Assembly (NCBI GenBank): GCA_944391355.1
Contig: CALXTG010000066.1
Coordinates: 1-16,876 of the forward strand
Source of the DNA: an uncultured Alphaproteobacteria bacterium
GTDB lineage: Bacteria > Pseudomonadota > Alphaproteobacteria > RF32 > CAG-239
Reading direction: 5' to 3'
Length of the DNA: 16,876 bases
In this document: piece by piece, positions 1 to 6,021 of the stretch
Position numbering within the stretch: position 1 is the first letter of the stretch
How the letters are laid out: each line of letters starts with the position of its first letter
Notes under the pieces: model-generated
Database searches by the model: none
The model's input: only the letters and a program-made list of their open reading frames with translations
What the model was told of the DNA's origin: nothing
Position numbers and translations under genes: made by a program

Positions 1-845
1 TCCGCGTGGTTTCGGAAATTATGGAATCGAACGGTTCTTCGTCAATGGCTACGGTTTGCGGTACGACGATGTCGCTGATGGCCGCCGGCGTGCCGATGGC
101 AAAACCGGTTGCCGGTATTGCGATGGGCTTGATTAAAGAAGATGACGGCCGCGTCAGCGTTTTGACCGATATTCTCGGTGATGAAGATCACCTCGGCGAT
201 ATGGATTTCAAAGTTGCCGGTACCAAAGACGGTGTTACCGCTCTGCAGATGGATATTAAAATTACTTCCATTACCAAAGAAATTATGCAGACGGCTCTGG
301 CTCAGGCTCATGAAGGTCGTATCCATATTCTGGGCGAAATGGCCAAGGCGATTTCCGAATCGCGTCCGCATGTTTCCGATAAAGCGCCGCGGATTATCGC
401 GATTAAAATTCCGGTCGATAAAATTCGCGAAGTTATCGGTACCGGCGGTAAGGTTATTCGTGAGATTGTTGAAAAAACCAACAGTAAAATCGATATTACC
501 GATGACGGCATAGTCCGGATTGCTTCGATGAAGAAAGAAGAGGGCGACGCCGCTCTGGAAATGATTATGAATATTGTTGCCGAACCCGAAGAAGGCCGTA
601 TCTATAAAGGTGTTGTCACCAAGATTATGGATTTCGGCGCTTTCGTTCGTTTCTTGGGTACGACTGAAGGGCTGGTTCATATTTCCGAAATCAAAAACGA
701 GCGCATTGCTTCGGTTTCCGACTTCTATAAAGAAGGCGACACCATGTGGGTTAAATGTCTCGGTACCGATAATCGCGGTAAAATCAAATTATCGGCGAAA
801 AGGGTTAATCAGGAGACTGGTGAAGACCTTGAAAACCACGCATAA
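1..845 (+). CDS. pnp: Polyribonucleotide nucleotidyltransferase (PNPase), 3' part
   Basis: PNPase is the phosphorolytic 3'-5' exoribonuclease of RNA decay. The gene is cut by the window start. The reading frame is open from the first bases and the visible part is about 280 residues, so the first RNase PH domain is missing. Seen here: the end of the second RNase PH domain (ESNGSSSMATVCG, then GDEDHLGDMDFKVAGT), the KH domain (IPVDKIREVIGTGGKVIREI, with its GxGG loop) and the S1 domain (GRIYKGVVTKIMDFGAFV ... GLVHISEI). The protein ends QETGEDLENHA, without the long acidic tail of some homologues. The last codons and the stop lie inside a large palindrome (832–955), and a strong terminator follows at 986–1017. 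Family assignment is certain; the 5' end is not in the window. Confidence 0.97.
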   Translation, partial: RVVSEIMESNGSSSMATVCGTTMSLMAAGVPMAKPVAGIAMGLIKEDDGRVSVLTDILGDEDHLGDMDFKVAGTKDGVTALQMDIKITSITKEIMQTALAQAHEGRIHILGEMAKAISESRPHVSDKAPRIIAIKIPVDKIREVIGTGGKVIREIVEKTNSKIDITDDGIVRIASMKKEEGDAALEMIMNIVAEPEEGRIYKGVVTKIMDFGAFVRFLGTTEGLVHISEIKNERIASVSDFYKEGDTMWVKCLGTDNRGKIKLSAKRVNQETGEDLENHA

Positions 846-955
846 TTGACTATTAATACAGATTTTACGAGTTGCTGACATCCTCACGTACTAATTTGTA
901 CGCTCCGGTGTCAGCCCTCTGAAATCTTATTACTAGTCTAATTCTTCGTGGTTTT
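832..955. repeat. ~124-bp imperfect palindrome over the pnp 3' end
   Basis: The two halves fold back on each other around a centre near 894. The outer arms AAAACCACG (832–840) and CGTGGTTTT (947–955) match perfectly. The next ~30 bases on each side are complementary with a few bulges (blocks AATT, GACTA, TAAT and AGATTT recur in order in the reverse complement). GCTGACA (874–880) pairs with TGTCAGC (909–915), and CGTAC (887–891) pairs with GTACG (898–902) around a 6-base loop. It includes the last three codons and the stop of pnp. The size and full-length fold-back suggest a mobile palindromic (MITE-like) element or a structured 3' UTR. No second copy is visible in this window. Confidence 0.75.
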
Positions 956-985
956 TATGTTGAACCGGTGACTAATACAAGTTAA

Positions 986-1017
986 AAAAAGAGCTGATTG
1001 AAAAATCAGCTCTTTTT
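986..1017 (+). terminator. Intrinsic terminator of pnp
   Basis: A 14-bp perfect stem (AAAAAGAGCTGATT at 986–999 against 1004–1017) closes a GAAA tetraloop. It ends in a run of five T. It is well placed to stop transcription from pnp, and the A-run on the other arm makes it potentially bidirectional. Confidence 0.92.
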
Positions 1018-1030
1018 GCGCTTTTAACCA

Positions 1031-1055
1031 AGGTGCTTTTTTGTTTGACTTTTGG
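1031..1055. repeat. 25-bp direct repeat, copy 1
   Basis: This 25-bp segment, which reads AGGTGC then T6 then GTTTGACTTTTGG, is identical to 1480–1504. A further 10-bp match (CTGTTTTTGT) follows each copy, at 1071–1080 and 1506–1515. Copy 1 holds only the right half of the terminator stem found complete around copy 2. The pair brackets the XRE-like gene. Confidence 0.9.
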
Positions 1056-1072
1056 GTGAAGGTGTTTATGCT
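1045..1072 (+). promoter_or_regulatory. Probable sigma-70 promoter for the XRE-like gene
   Basis: TTGACT (1045–1050), a 16-bp spacer, then TATGCT (1067–1072). Transcription would start near 1080, giving a leader of about 140 nt before the start codon at 1218. The -35 box lies inside the 25-bp direct repeat. Confidence 0.5.
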
Positions 1073-1094
1073 GTTTTTGTGAGCTTAGAAAACT

Positions 1095-1210
1095 CGTAAA
1101 GTATAATTTTCCTAAGGCGGGAGTCTGTCCGAATATATTGAATAGGCAGGCGATTTACTTTACGTCGTTTCTAGCTCCCGTCACTTTGTAATTATAGAAA
1201 AATGTAAAGG
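1095..1210 (+). promoter_or_regulatory. Structured leader with possible ribosome-site sequestration
   Basis: Concentric inverted repeats centre on 1149: TATAATT (1102–1108) pairs with AATTATA (1190–1196), and CGGGAG (1118–1123) pairs with CTCCCG (1175–1180), leaving a symmetric internal loop. CTTTAC (1158–1163) can pair either with GTAAAG at 1096–1101 or with GTAAAG at 1204–1209. The latter contains the Shine-Dalgarno of the following gene. The two pairings exclude each other, which is the layout of a translational switch. This is read by eye; no known riboswitch family is recognised. Confidence 0.4.
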
Positions 1211-1217
1211 ATTAATC

Positions 1218-1457
1218 ATGAATAATACTCTAAAAGGTCTGGTTCGCGAAGTATATCAAATGCTCGGAGCAGAGCTTCGTTCTGTGCGGCTGGCAAAAGG
1301 TTTATCAATAGTAGAAGCTGCTGAGTTGGTAGGTTTTGAGGGAATTCGTTTGTTGGAATATATAGAAAACGGACAAGCGAATCATGTTTTTGCCGCATTG
1401 CGCGTAATATCTTTTTACGGTAAAAAAGTTGAGATTCGTCTTGTAGACAGATATTGA
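1218..1457 (+). CDS. Small XRE/Cro-like helix-turn-helix protein, 79 aa
   Basis: Residues 17–68 (LGAELRSVRLAKGLSIVEAA, then ELVGFEGIRLLEYIENGQ) follow the Cro/C1 helix-turn-helix pattern: basic first helix, 'KGLS..EAAELVG' for the two HTH helices, then 'LEYIENGQ'. The final stretch (KKVEIRLVDRY) could form a short beta-strand. This suggests a small DNA-binding regulator, possibly autoregulatory. The start at 1218 has AAAGG seven bases upstream. The gene has its own promoter, a folded leader and a terminator, and it is framed by 25-bp direct repeats, so it looks like a self-contained inserted or duplicated cassette. Recognition-helix residues are not typical enough to predict an operator. Confidence 0.75.
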   Translation: MNNTLKGLVREVYQMLGAELRSVRLAKGLSIVEAAELVGFEGIRLLEYIENGQANHVFAALRVISFYGKKVEIRLVDRY

Positions 1458-1463
1458 TAAATC

Positions 1464-1491
1464 AAAGCACCTCTTGAGGAGGTGCTTTTTT
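1464..1491 (+). terminator. Intrinsic terminator of the XRE-like gene
   Basis: A 10-bp stem AAAGCACCTC (1464–1473) against GAGGTGCTTT (1479–1488) with a 5-base loop, followed by T residues. Its right arm is the beginning of direct-repeat copy 2. Confidence 0.9.
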
Positions 1492-1504
1492 GTTTGACTT
1501 TTGG
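1480..1504. repeat. 25-bp direct repeat, copy 2
   Basis: Exact copy of 1031–1055, 449 bp downstream. It combines the right arm of a terminator with a TTGACT box (1494–1499). Confidence 0.9.
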
Positions 1505-1522
1505 ACTGTTTTTGTCTAACAT
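1494..1522 (+). promoter_or_regulatory. Possible promoter for the 118-aa membrane protein
   Basis: TTGACT (1494–1499), a 17-bp spacer, then TAACAT (1517–1522). An alternative is TTGTCT (1512–1517), 17 bp, TTATAG (1535–1540). Either would serve the gene at 1577; I cannot choose between them. Confidence 0.35.
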
Positions 1523-1576
1523 TTTGTTATCAGATTATAGATATGAATATTATTAATTTTTTTAAATAAAATAGCT

Positions 1577-1933
1577 ATGGAAAAAACAGATCTTTTGCTG
1601 CTGGTAGTAGTTGTGCTTATGGCAGCGTTTGTTTTTATTTATCTGCTGTTGCGTCGGAACTTAGAAATGCGGCGCGTTTTCAGTGAGAAAATCGGGTTGG
1701 GAGACCGTAACTTTTCAGCCCGGGTGATTGAGATTGAAGAGTTAGACGGTTGCCAGCGGATTTGGTGCCGGGTGAAAATACATTCCTGTTATGTCAGGTT
1801 TTATTTTTTTATCGGAGATACAATGCTGCCGGACAGTTTTGAGGTCGGTCAGCGGCTGCTGGTATCGGCATTGAGTTATAATCCGACAACCCGGCAGGCA
1901 GATATTATCACGGTGGTTCCGTGTAAAGCTTAA
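1577..1933 (+). CDS. Single-pass membrane protein of unknown function, 118 aa
   Basis: Residues 6–26 (LLLLVVVVLMAAFVFIYLLL) form one hydrophobic membrane segment, followed by RRNLEMRR, so the rest is probably cytoplasmic by the positive-inside rule. The soluble part (40–118) is rich in beta-forming residues (FSARVIEIEEL, RIWCRVKIHSCYVRFYFFIG, RLLVSALSYNP, ADIITVV) and could be a small beta-barrel of the NfeD/OB type, but I do not recognise a family. No clear Shine-Dalgarno precedes the ATG (upstream bases are AT-rich), so translation may be weak. It is flanked by terminators on both sides and is probably monocistronic. Confidence 0.7.
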   Translation: MEKTDLLLLVVVVLMAAFVFIYLLLRRNLEMRRVFSEKIGLGDRNFSARVIEIEELDGCQRIWCRVKIHSCYVRFYFFIGDTMLPDSFEVGQRLLVSALSYNPTTRQADIITVVPCKA

Positions 1934-1938
1934 GAGAT

Positions 1939-1975
1939 AAAAAAGTTCTTTCCGAGTGAGGAAGGAACTTTTTTT
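1939..1975 (+). terminator. Intrinsic terminator after the 118-aa gene
   Basis: A 15-bp stem with one G·U pair (1939–1953 against 1960–1974), a GAGTGA loop and a run of seven T. Confidence 0.92.
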
Positions 1976-1989
1976 ATGTAAAAAAAGGC

Positions 1990-2018
1990 TTGAAAAATCA
2001 ATCAACAGGGTGTACAAA
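1990..2018 (+). promoter_or_regulatory. Probable promoter of rplY
   Basis: TTGAAA (1990–1995), a 17-bp spacer, TACAAA (2013–2018). Transcription would begin near 2025, just before the leader hairpin. Confidence 0.5.
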
Positions 2019-2026
2019 ACAAATCA

Positions 2027-2060
2027 CGCCGAGACACCCCTGGAGGCTCGGCGGGTTTTT
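2027..2060 (+). promoter_or_regulatory. GC-rich leader hairpin before rplY
   Basis: CGCCGAG (2027–2033) pairs with CTCGGCG (2047–2053); CCT/AGG can extend it inside the loop. GG and T5 follow. By shape it is terminator-like. If the promoter at 1990–2018 is right, it would sit at the very 5' end of the mRNA, where it could stabilise the message or attenuate it. No known ribosomal-protein leader family is recognised. Confidence 0.6.
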
Positions 2061-2083
2061 GCATAATTTATAAGGAAATAAAA

Positions 2084-2374
2084 ATGAGTGAAATTAAATT
2101 TAACGCTCAAAAGCGTGAGAAAGCAGGTAAGGGGGCAGCTCGTGCATGTCGTCGTGAAGGCCGTGTTCCTGCCGTTATTTACGGCGGCAACAAAGAAGCC
2201 GTTATGATCAGCATTCACCCCGTTGAACTGGAAAAAGCTTTAGATCTGGCCGATTTTTATGATTCTGTCATCGAAATTGACCTTGATGGCAAAAAACATC
2301 AGGTTATCTGTCAGGACGTTCAGTTCCACCCGGTATCTGATAAGCCGATTCATGTCGACTTTTTAAGAAAATAG
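2084..2374 (+). CDS. rplY: Large ribosomal subunit protein bL25, short form
   Basis: bL25 binds 5S rRNA in the large subunit. The 96-residue product has the L25 pattern throughout: KREKAGKGAARACRREGRVPAVIYGG near the N terminus, the central SVIEIDLDGKKHQVICQDVQ strand region and the final HPVSDKPIHVDFLRK. It stops where the C-terminal CTC/TL5 domain would begin; many alphaproteobacterial L25 proteins carry that extra ~100 residues, so this resembles the E. coli 94-aa form. AAGGA lies 7 bases before the ATG. It is followed by pth, the usual alphaproteobacterial order. The leader hairpin and the terminator before pth suggest regulated output. Confidence 0.96.
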   Translation: MSEIKFNAQKREKAGKGAARACRREGRVPAVIYGGNKEAVMISIHPVELEKALDLADFYDSVIEIDLDGKKHQVICQDVQFHPVSDKPIHVDFLRK

Positions 2375-2400
2375 TTTGTATTTAAGACTGTTGATAAAGA

Positions 2401-2445
2401 AATAACGGAAGAAAGCTGCCTTTTGTACTTTCTTCCTTATTTTTT
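2401..2445 (+). terminator. Terminator between rplY and pth
   Basis: GGAAGAAAG (2407–2415) pairs with CTTTCTTCC (2428–2436), extendable by AATAA/TTATT, and six T follow. It ends only about 20 bases before the pth start, and no promoter fits between them, so pth probably depends on read-through from rplY. Confidence 0.85.
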
Positions 2446-2466
2446 GCAATTTTACGGTGTTTGGAA

Positions 2467-3039
2467 ATGTTTTTAATTGTCGGTTTGGGGAATCCCGGGG
2501 CTGAGTATGCCAATACCCGTCATAATGTCGGATTTATGGCCGCAGACGCGGTGGCGGAGAGTTTTCGTTTCGGCCCTTTTAAAAGTAAGTTTGACGGTCT
2601 GATTGCCGAAGGGAATATTAACGGCGAGAAAGTCATGCTGCTGAAACCGCAGACTTTTATGAATCTGTCGGGGAATTCGGTCGTTAAGGCGGCTTTGTTT
2701 TATAAAATTCTGCCGGAAAACATTATTGTCATTCATGATGATCTGGATCTTAAAGTCGGGCAGATTAAGGCCAAGCTCGGCGGCGGAACCGGCGGGCATA
2801 ACGGCCTGAAAAGCATAGATGCCCATATTACGCCGAATTATAACCGTATCCGTATCGGTATCGGCAATCCGAATCCGGAACACGGGCAGGTGATTAATCA
2901 TGTGTTGTCGCGGTTTTCAAAAGCCGATGCCGAGGCGATAGCGGCGGCTGTTGAACTGGTGGCGGACAATATCGGAGTCATGATTGATAAAGGCTGGGCC
3001 GAGTTTTCCAACCGAATCGGCAACCTGACCAAGAAATAG
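2467..3039 (+). CDS. pth: Peptidyl-tRNA hydrolase
   Basis: Pth releases tRNA from peptidyl-tRNA that drops off the ribosome. Family signatures are complete: FLIVGLGNPGAEYANTRHNV contains the catalytic His of NTRHNVG, QTFMNLSG holds the conserved Asn, and VIHDDLDLKVGQIKAKLGGG holds the catalytic Asp and substrate-binding loop, followed by GGHNGLKS and RIRIGIGNP. About 190 residues, normal for the family. I chose the ATG at 2467, which gives the usual MFLIVGLGNPG start, over a TTG six bases earlier; GGTG lies seven bases upstream. It lies between rplY and ychF in the conserved order. Confidence 0.97.
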   Translation: MFLIVGLGNPGAEYANTRHNVGFMAADAVAESFRFGPFKSKFDGLIAEGNINGEKVMLLKPQTFMNLSGNSVVKAALFYKILPENIIVIHDDLDLKVGQIKAKLGGGTGGHNGLKSIDAHITPNYNRIRIGIGNPNPEHGQVINHVLSRFSKADAEAIAAAVELVADNIGVMIDKGWAEFSNRIGNLTKK

Positions 3040-3071
3040 CGGCGGCAAAGCCCGCGGGAATGAAAATTATA

Positions 3072-3100
3072 TTGAAAGCGGCGGGACGATCGGCTATAAG
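3072..3100 (+). promoter_or_regulatory. Probable sigma-70 promoter of ychF
   Basis: TTGAAA (3072–3077), a 17-bp spacer, TATAAG (3095–3100), in the 99-bp gap between pth and ychF. It would give a leader of about 30 nt. Confidence 0.6.
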
Positions 3101-3138
3101 AATGTCAATTATATGCAAATGTTACGGAGTTTTTGATT

Positions 3139-4251
3139 ATGGGTTTTAATTGCGGAATTGTCGGTTTGCCGAATGTCGGAAAATCGACGCTTTTTAATGC
3201 ATTGACACAGACGATTGCCGCTCAGGCAGCCAATTTTCCTTTTTGTACGATTGAGCCGAATACCGGCCGGGTTGCCGTTCCCGATGCCCGGCTGGATAAG
3301 CTGAGCGATTTGGTTAAGCCGAAAACGGTGACGCCGACACAGTTGGAATTTGTTGATATTGCCGGTCTGGTTAAAGGGGCTTCCAAAGGGGAAGGGCTGG
3401 GAAACCAGTTTCTGGCCAATATTCGTGAAGTCGATGCGATTATCCATGTGCTGCGTTGCTTTGAAGACGAAAATATTACTCATGTCGAAGGTTCGGTCGA
3501 TCCGCTGCGCGATGCGGAAATTGTTGAAACAGAATTAATGATTGCCGATTTGGAATCGTTGGAAAAGCGTTATGAACAAACCGAGAAAAAAGCCCGTACC
3601 GGCGGCGATAAGGAAGCGGCTGTCCGGGCGGCAGTCATGAAGCCGATTATTGAGGCTCTGAAATCCGGAAAACCGGCGCGTACCGCCGCACCGGATATGC
3701 AGAATAAAGATGCCTGGAAACAGTATCAGATGTTGCAGCTGCTGACATCTAAACCGGTCTTGTATGTCTGCAATGTTGATGAAGCCTCGGCGGCAACAGG
3801 GAACAAGTTTTCGGAAGCCGTTGCGGAAAAGGCAAAAAGCGAAGGGACTTCGGCGGTAATTATTTCGGCGGCAATCGAATCGGAAGTTGCCCAGCTGGAC
3901 AGTGATGAAGAGAAAAAAGAATTTCTTGAGGCTTTGGGGCTGGAAGAAACCGGTCTGGCAAAAATCATCCGCGCCGGTTATGAATTGCTCGGGCTGCAGA
4001 CATATTTTACCGCCGGGCCGAAAGAGGTCAGAGCCTGGACTTTTCTTAAAGGTTCGAAAGCGCCGCAGTGCGCCGGGATTATTCACAGCGATTTTGAACG
4101 CGGTTTTATCCGTGCCGAAACAATTTCTTATGATGATTTCATTAAATACGGCAGTGAACAGGCCTGTAAAGAAGCCGGTAAAATGCGTTCGGAAGGCAAA
4201 GAATATGTGGTTCAGGACGGTGATATGCTGAACTTCCTGTTTAATGTCTGA
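3139..4251 (+). CDS. ychF: YchF/OLA1-family ribosome-associated ATPase
   Basis: YchF is a translation-associated P-loop protein of the Obg group that prefers ATP. Seen: the Walker A loop GIVGLPNVGKSTLFNALTQT at the N terminus, DIAGLVKGASKGEGLGNQFL for the switch II region, the central coiled-coil arm (ETELMIADLESLEKRYEQTE, then KKARTGG), CNVDE in place of the GTPase NKxD motif (the known cause of ATP preference), and a C-terminal TGS domain (LQTYFTAGPKEVRAWTF ... QDGDMLNFLFNV). The product is 370 residues, close to the E. coli 363. The start at ATG 3139 has ACGGAG nine bases upstream; a TTG two codons earlier is less likely. Confidence 0.97.
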   Translation: MGFNCGIVGLPNVGKSTLFNALTQTIAAQAANFPFCTIEPNTGRVAVPDARLDKLSDLVKPKTVTPTQLEFVDIAGLVKGASKGEGLGNQFLANIREVDAIIHVLRCFEDENITHVEGSVDPLRDAEIVETELMIADLESLEKRYEQTEKKARTGGDKEAAVRAAVMKPIIEALKSGKPARTAAPDMQNKDAWKQYQMLQLLTSKPVLYVCNVDEASAATGNKFSEAVAEKAKSEGTSAVIISAAIESEVAQLDSDEEKKEFLEALGLEETGLAKIIRAGYELLGLQTYFTAGPKEVRAWTFLKGSKAPQCAGIIHSDFERGFIRAETISYDDFIKYGSEQACKEAGKMRSEGKEYVVQDGDMLNFLFNV

Positions 4252-4274
4252 CAGAGGATGTTGTTATTTTTCTT

Positions 4275-4303
4275 AAAGGCGGTCGTTTGACGGCCGCTTT
4301 TAT
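4275..4303 (+). terminator. Terminator after ychF
   Basis: An 11-bp stem with two G·U pairs (4275–4285 against 4291–4301) around a TTTGA loop, ending in four T. The T-run is short, so its efficiency is uncertain. Confidence 0.7.
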
Positions 4304-4312
4304 CATTAGTGG

Positions 4313-4336
4313 GTATTCGGAAAGTTCTGTGTAACA
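4313..4336. repeat. Short dispersed repeat, copy 1
   Basis: GTATTCGGAAA followed by TT, CTG and GTAACA. The same order recurs at 14297–14321 with two substitutions and one extra base. Both copies sit just after a terminator. The function is unknown and the similarity may be partly chance. Confidence 0.4.
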
Positions 4337-4344
4337 TATATAAT
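4317..4344 (+). promoter_or_regulatory. Possible promoter upstream of trmL
   Basis: A perfect TATAAT (4339–4344) with TTCGGA (4317–4322) 16 bp upstream. The leader to the trmL start would be about 110 nt and contains a purine-rich stretch. The -35 box is poor. Confidence 0.35.
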
Positions 4345-4460
4345 TTTATGATGAGGAATTAAAGGGGGCTGGGCTGCGGGGAGACAGGGCGAAAATTTAA
4401 ATGACAAGTTTGGTAAAATATGTTAGAGCTTAGCCAAAACAGATTTGAAGAGGAATGAAA

Positions 4461-4934
4461 ATGCGTTTGGCTTTATTTCAGCCCGATATTCCGCAAAATA
4501 CCGGAACTTTGCTGCGGCTTGGCGCCTGTGTTGATGTTGAGCTTGATATTATTGAACCCTGCGGGTTTGTTTTTTCCGAGCATACGTTGAAGCGCTCGGG
4601 AATGGATTATCTGGATTTGGTTCGCTATCGCCGCCATGCCTCCTGGTATGATTTTTTGCAGTATCGGGCGGAGCATCCTGAGATTTACGGGCGGATAGTC
4701 TTGCTGACTACCAAATCCAAACAGCCTTATTATGATTTTGAGTTTCAGCCGAATGATGTTTTGCTGTTAGGGCGGGAAAGCGCCGGAGCTCCGCAGGAAG
4801 TTCATGAAACGGCTGATGCCCGGCTGGTGATTCCGATGAATGAGAATGCCCGCTCAATCAATGTTGCGGTGTCGGCCGTAATGGTTCTGGGTGAGGCCTT
4901 AAGGCAAACAAATCTGTTTCCGGCAGTTAAGTAA
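4461..4934 (+). CDS. trmL: tRNA (cytidine/uridine-34-2'-O)-methyltransferase TrmL
   Basis: TrmL is a SPOUT-class enzyme that 2'-O-methylates the wobble nucleotide of leucine tRNAs, using S-adenosylmethionine bound in a C-terminal knot. Seen: MRLALFQPDIPQNTGTLLRL at the N terminus, EPCGFVFSEHTLKRSGMDYL, LLLGRESAGAPQEV (motif 2, GRExxG) and IPMNENARSINVAVSAVMVL (motif 3, RSxNVAxS). From the ATG at 4461 the protein is 157 residues, equal to the E. coli enzyme. AGAGG lies seven bases before this ATG; the in-frame ATG at 4455 lies only one base from that site. It ends convergently against the minus-strand unit. Confidence 0.95.
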   Translation: MRLALFQPDIPQNTGTLLRLGACVDVELDIIEPCGFVFSEHTLKRSGMDYLDLVRYRRHASWYDFLQYRAEHPEIYGRIVLLTTKSKQPYYDFEFQPNDVLLLGRESAGAPQEVHETADARLVIPMNENARSINVAVSAVMVLGEALRQTNLFPAVK

Positions 4935-4937
4935 TAA

Positions 4938-4965
4938 AAAAAAGCTCCGATTTCGGAGCTTTTTT
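4938..4965. terminator. Bidirectional terminator between trmL and the 326-aa gene
   Basis: A perfect stem AAAAAAGCTCCG (4938–4949) against 4954–4965 with an ATTT loop. A-runs and T-runs on both sides let it serve trmL on the plus strand and the minus-strand transcript that ends at 4967. Confidence 0.93.
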
Positions 4966-4966
4966 A

Positions 4967-5947
4967 TTAACTATTATTACCGCGATATTTTGCAATTAAA
5001 TCATTAATAATTTTTTGCTGCGGTTCAGAAGCCGTTTTTTGTCTTTTTTCCAATCCGGCAATACGATTTTTATTACGAATTTCTTCGGTTACTTTAGGGC
5101 TTTTACTCCGAAGAATACCGCGACGCTTTTGTTCGGCAACTTGTTCCGGTGTCAATAACTCGTCAGCTTCTTTATATTTTTTTTCGTTTTTCAGTTGGCG
5201 GATTTTTTCAATTTTATCTCGGAGTTCCTGAGTTTTTGCATGGGGATTGACCGGGGTATTCTCAGGTGCGGCGTTTTGAGTTTCAATAGATTCATTATGT
5301 TTGGTAATTTTGTCCTGCAGTTCCTGAGGCAGTTTTTTGACGGCGGCAAGGTTGAGGTCAATCTGTTCTTTGCCGATACTTAAGCCGGCTTCGAGGGCAG
5401 CGGCCAGCATCAGGGCTTTAAATTCGGGATTTTCGCTTTCGACTTTCAGGTTTTTCATGCCTCTGTCTTTTTCGACTTTGGCTGTCTGTTGGAAAAAAGT
5501 AAAATCCGGGAGTTTGTCTTTCTGGGTTTTGACGTTGAGGCCGTTTGATTCATATTTCATTTTGGCGATGTAGTCGTCTTTTTGTTTGGCGGCTTCGTCT
5601 TTATAGAGGGTGAAATCTACCCCCTCGTCTTTGAAAGCAGGTTCCAGCAGATTGTTGTCTTCGCAGTATTTTTTCCAGGCGTCTTTGATGAGCTGTTCAT
5701 TTTCCAGCTGTGCCGGTTTATTTTCCGCCTGATCTTGCCGGCCTTCCTCAGTGTGATTAATCGCGGAAGTTTCTTCCTGTTTATCCAAAACAATGGTAAA
5801 ATCATCCAGATTGCCGTGTTCCCGGAAATATTCCCGGGCCTTCTTTTCATATTCTTCCGGGTGTTCCAAACCGTTTCTTTTCAACATTTCCTGAAAAGCG
5901 GCGTTGAATTTTTCGTCATTATCCGCTTGTTTGTTTTCGTCAGCCAT
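4967..5947 (-). CDS. Charged soluble protein of unknown function, 326 aa
   Basis: The protein has no signal peptide or membrane segment and is very rich in Lys, Glu, Asp, Asn and Gln, with mostly helical, partly disordered character (for example residues 58–90 and 222–240). One more ordered stretch, about 148–200 (FTFFQQTAKVEKDRGMKNLK ... NPEFKALMLAAALEAGLSI), faintly recalls the 'G-x-x-x-hydrophobic-x-V ... EF ... A.EAGL' pattern of LPD7-type domains in large polyvalent mobilisation proteins; I hold this weakly. The ATG at 5947 has GGAG nine bases upstream. It begins 74 bp after gloB in the same direction, so it may be the last gene of that unit or have its own promoter. The function is not recognised. 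Confidence 0.8.
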   Translation of the reverse strand: MADENKQADNDEKFNAAFQEMLKRNGLEHPEEYEKKAREYFREHGNLDDFTIVLDKQEETSAINHTEEGRQDQAENKPAQLENEQLIKDAWKKYCEDNNLLEPAFKDEGVDFTLYKDEAAKQKDDYIAKMKYESNGLNVKTQKDKLPDFTFFQQTAKVEKDRGMKNLKVESENPEFKALMLAAALEAGLSIGKEQIDLNLAAVKKLPQELQDKITKHNESIETQNAAPENTPVNPHAKTQELRDKIEKIRQLKNEKKYKEADELLTPEQVAEQKRRGILRSKSPKVTEEIRNKNRIAGLEKRQKTASEPQQKIINDLIAKYRGNNS

Positions 5948-6021
5948 GGTTTTAAACTCCGTTTCATTTAATCTAGTTATAATTTAGCACAGAAAAAGTG
6001 TTTTGTCTAGTTTTGGTTTAA

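Noticed and set aside
42..680. 212-codon open frame antisense to pnp
   Set aside because: pnp is certain in the other direction; the translated product is His/Asn/Phe-rich as expected from an antisense frame.
2020..2083. Known riboswitch or ribosomal-protein leader upstream of rplY
   Set aside because: A single hairpin without recognisable conserved loop sequence; only a covariance-model search could assign it.
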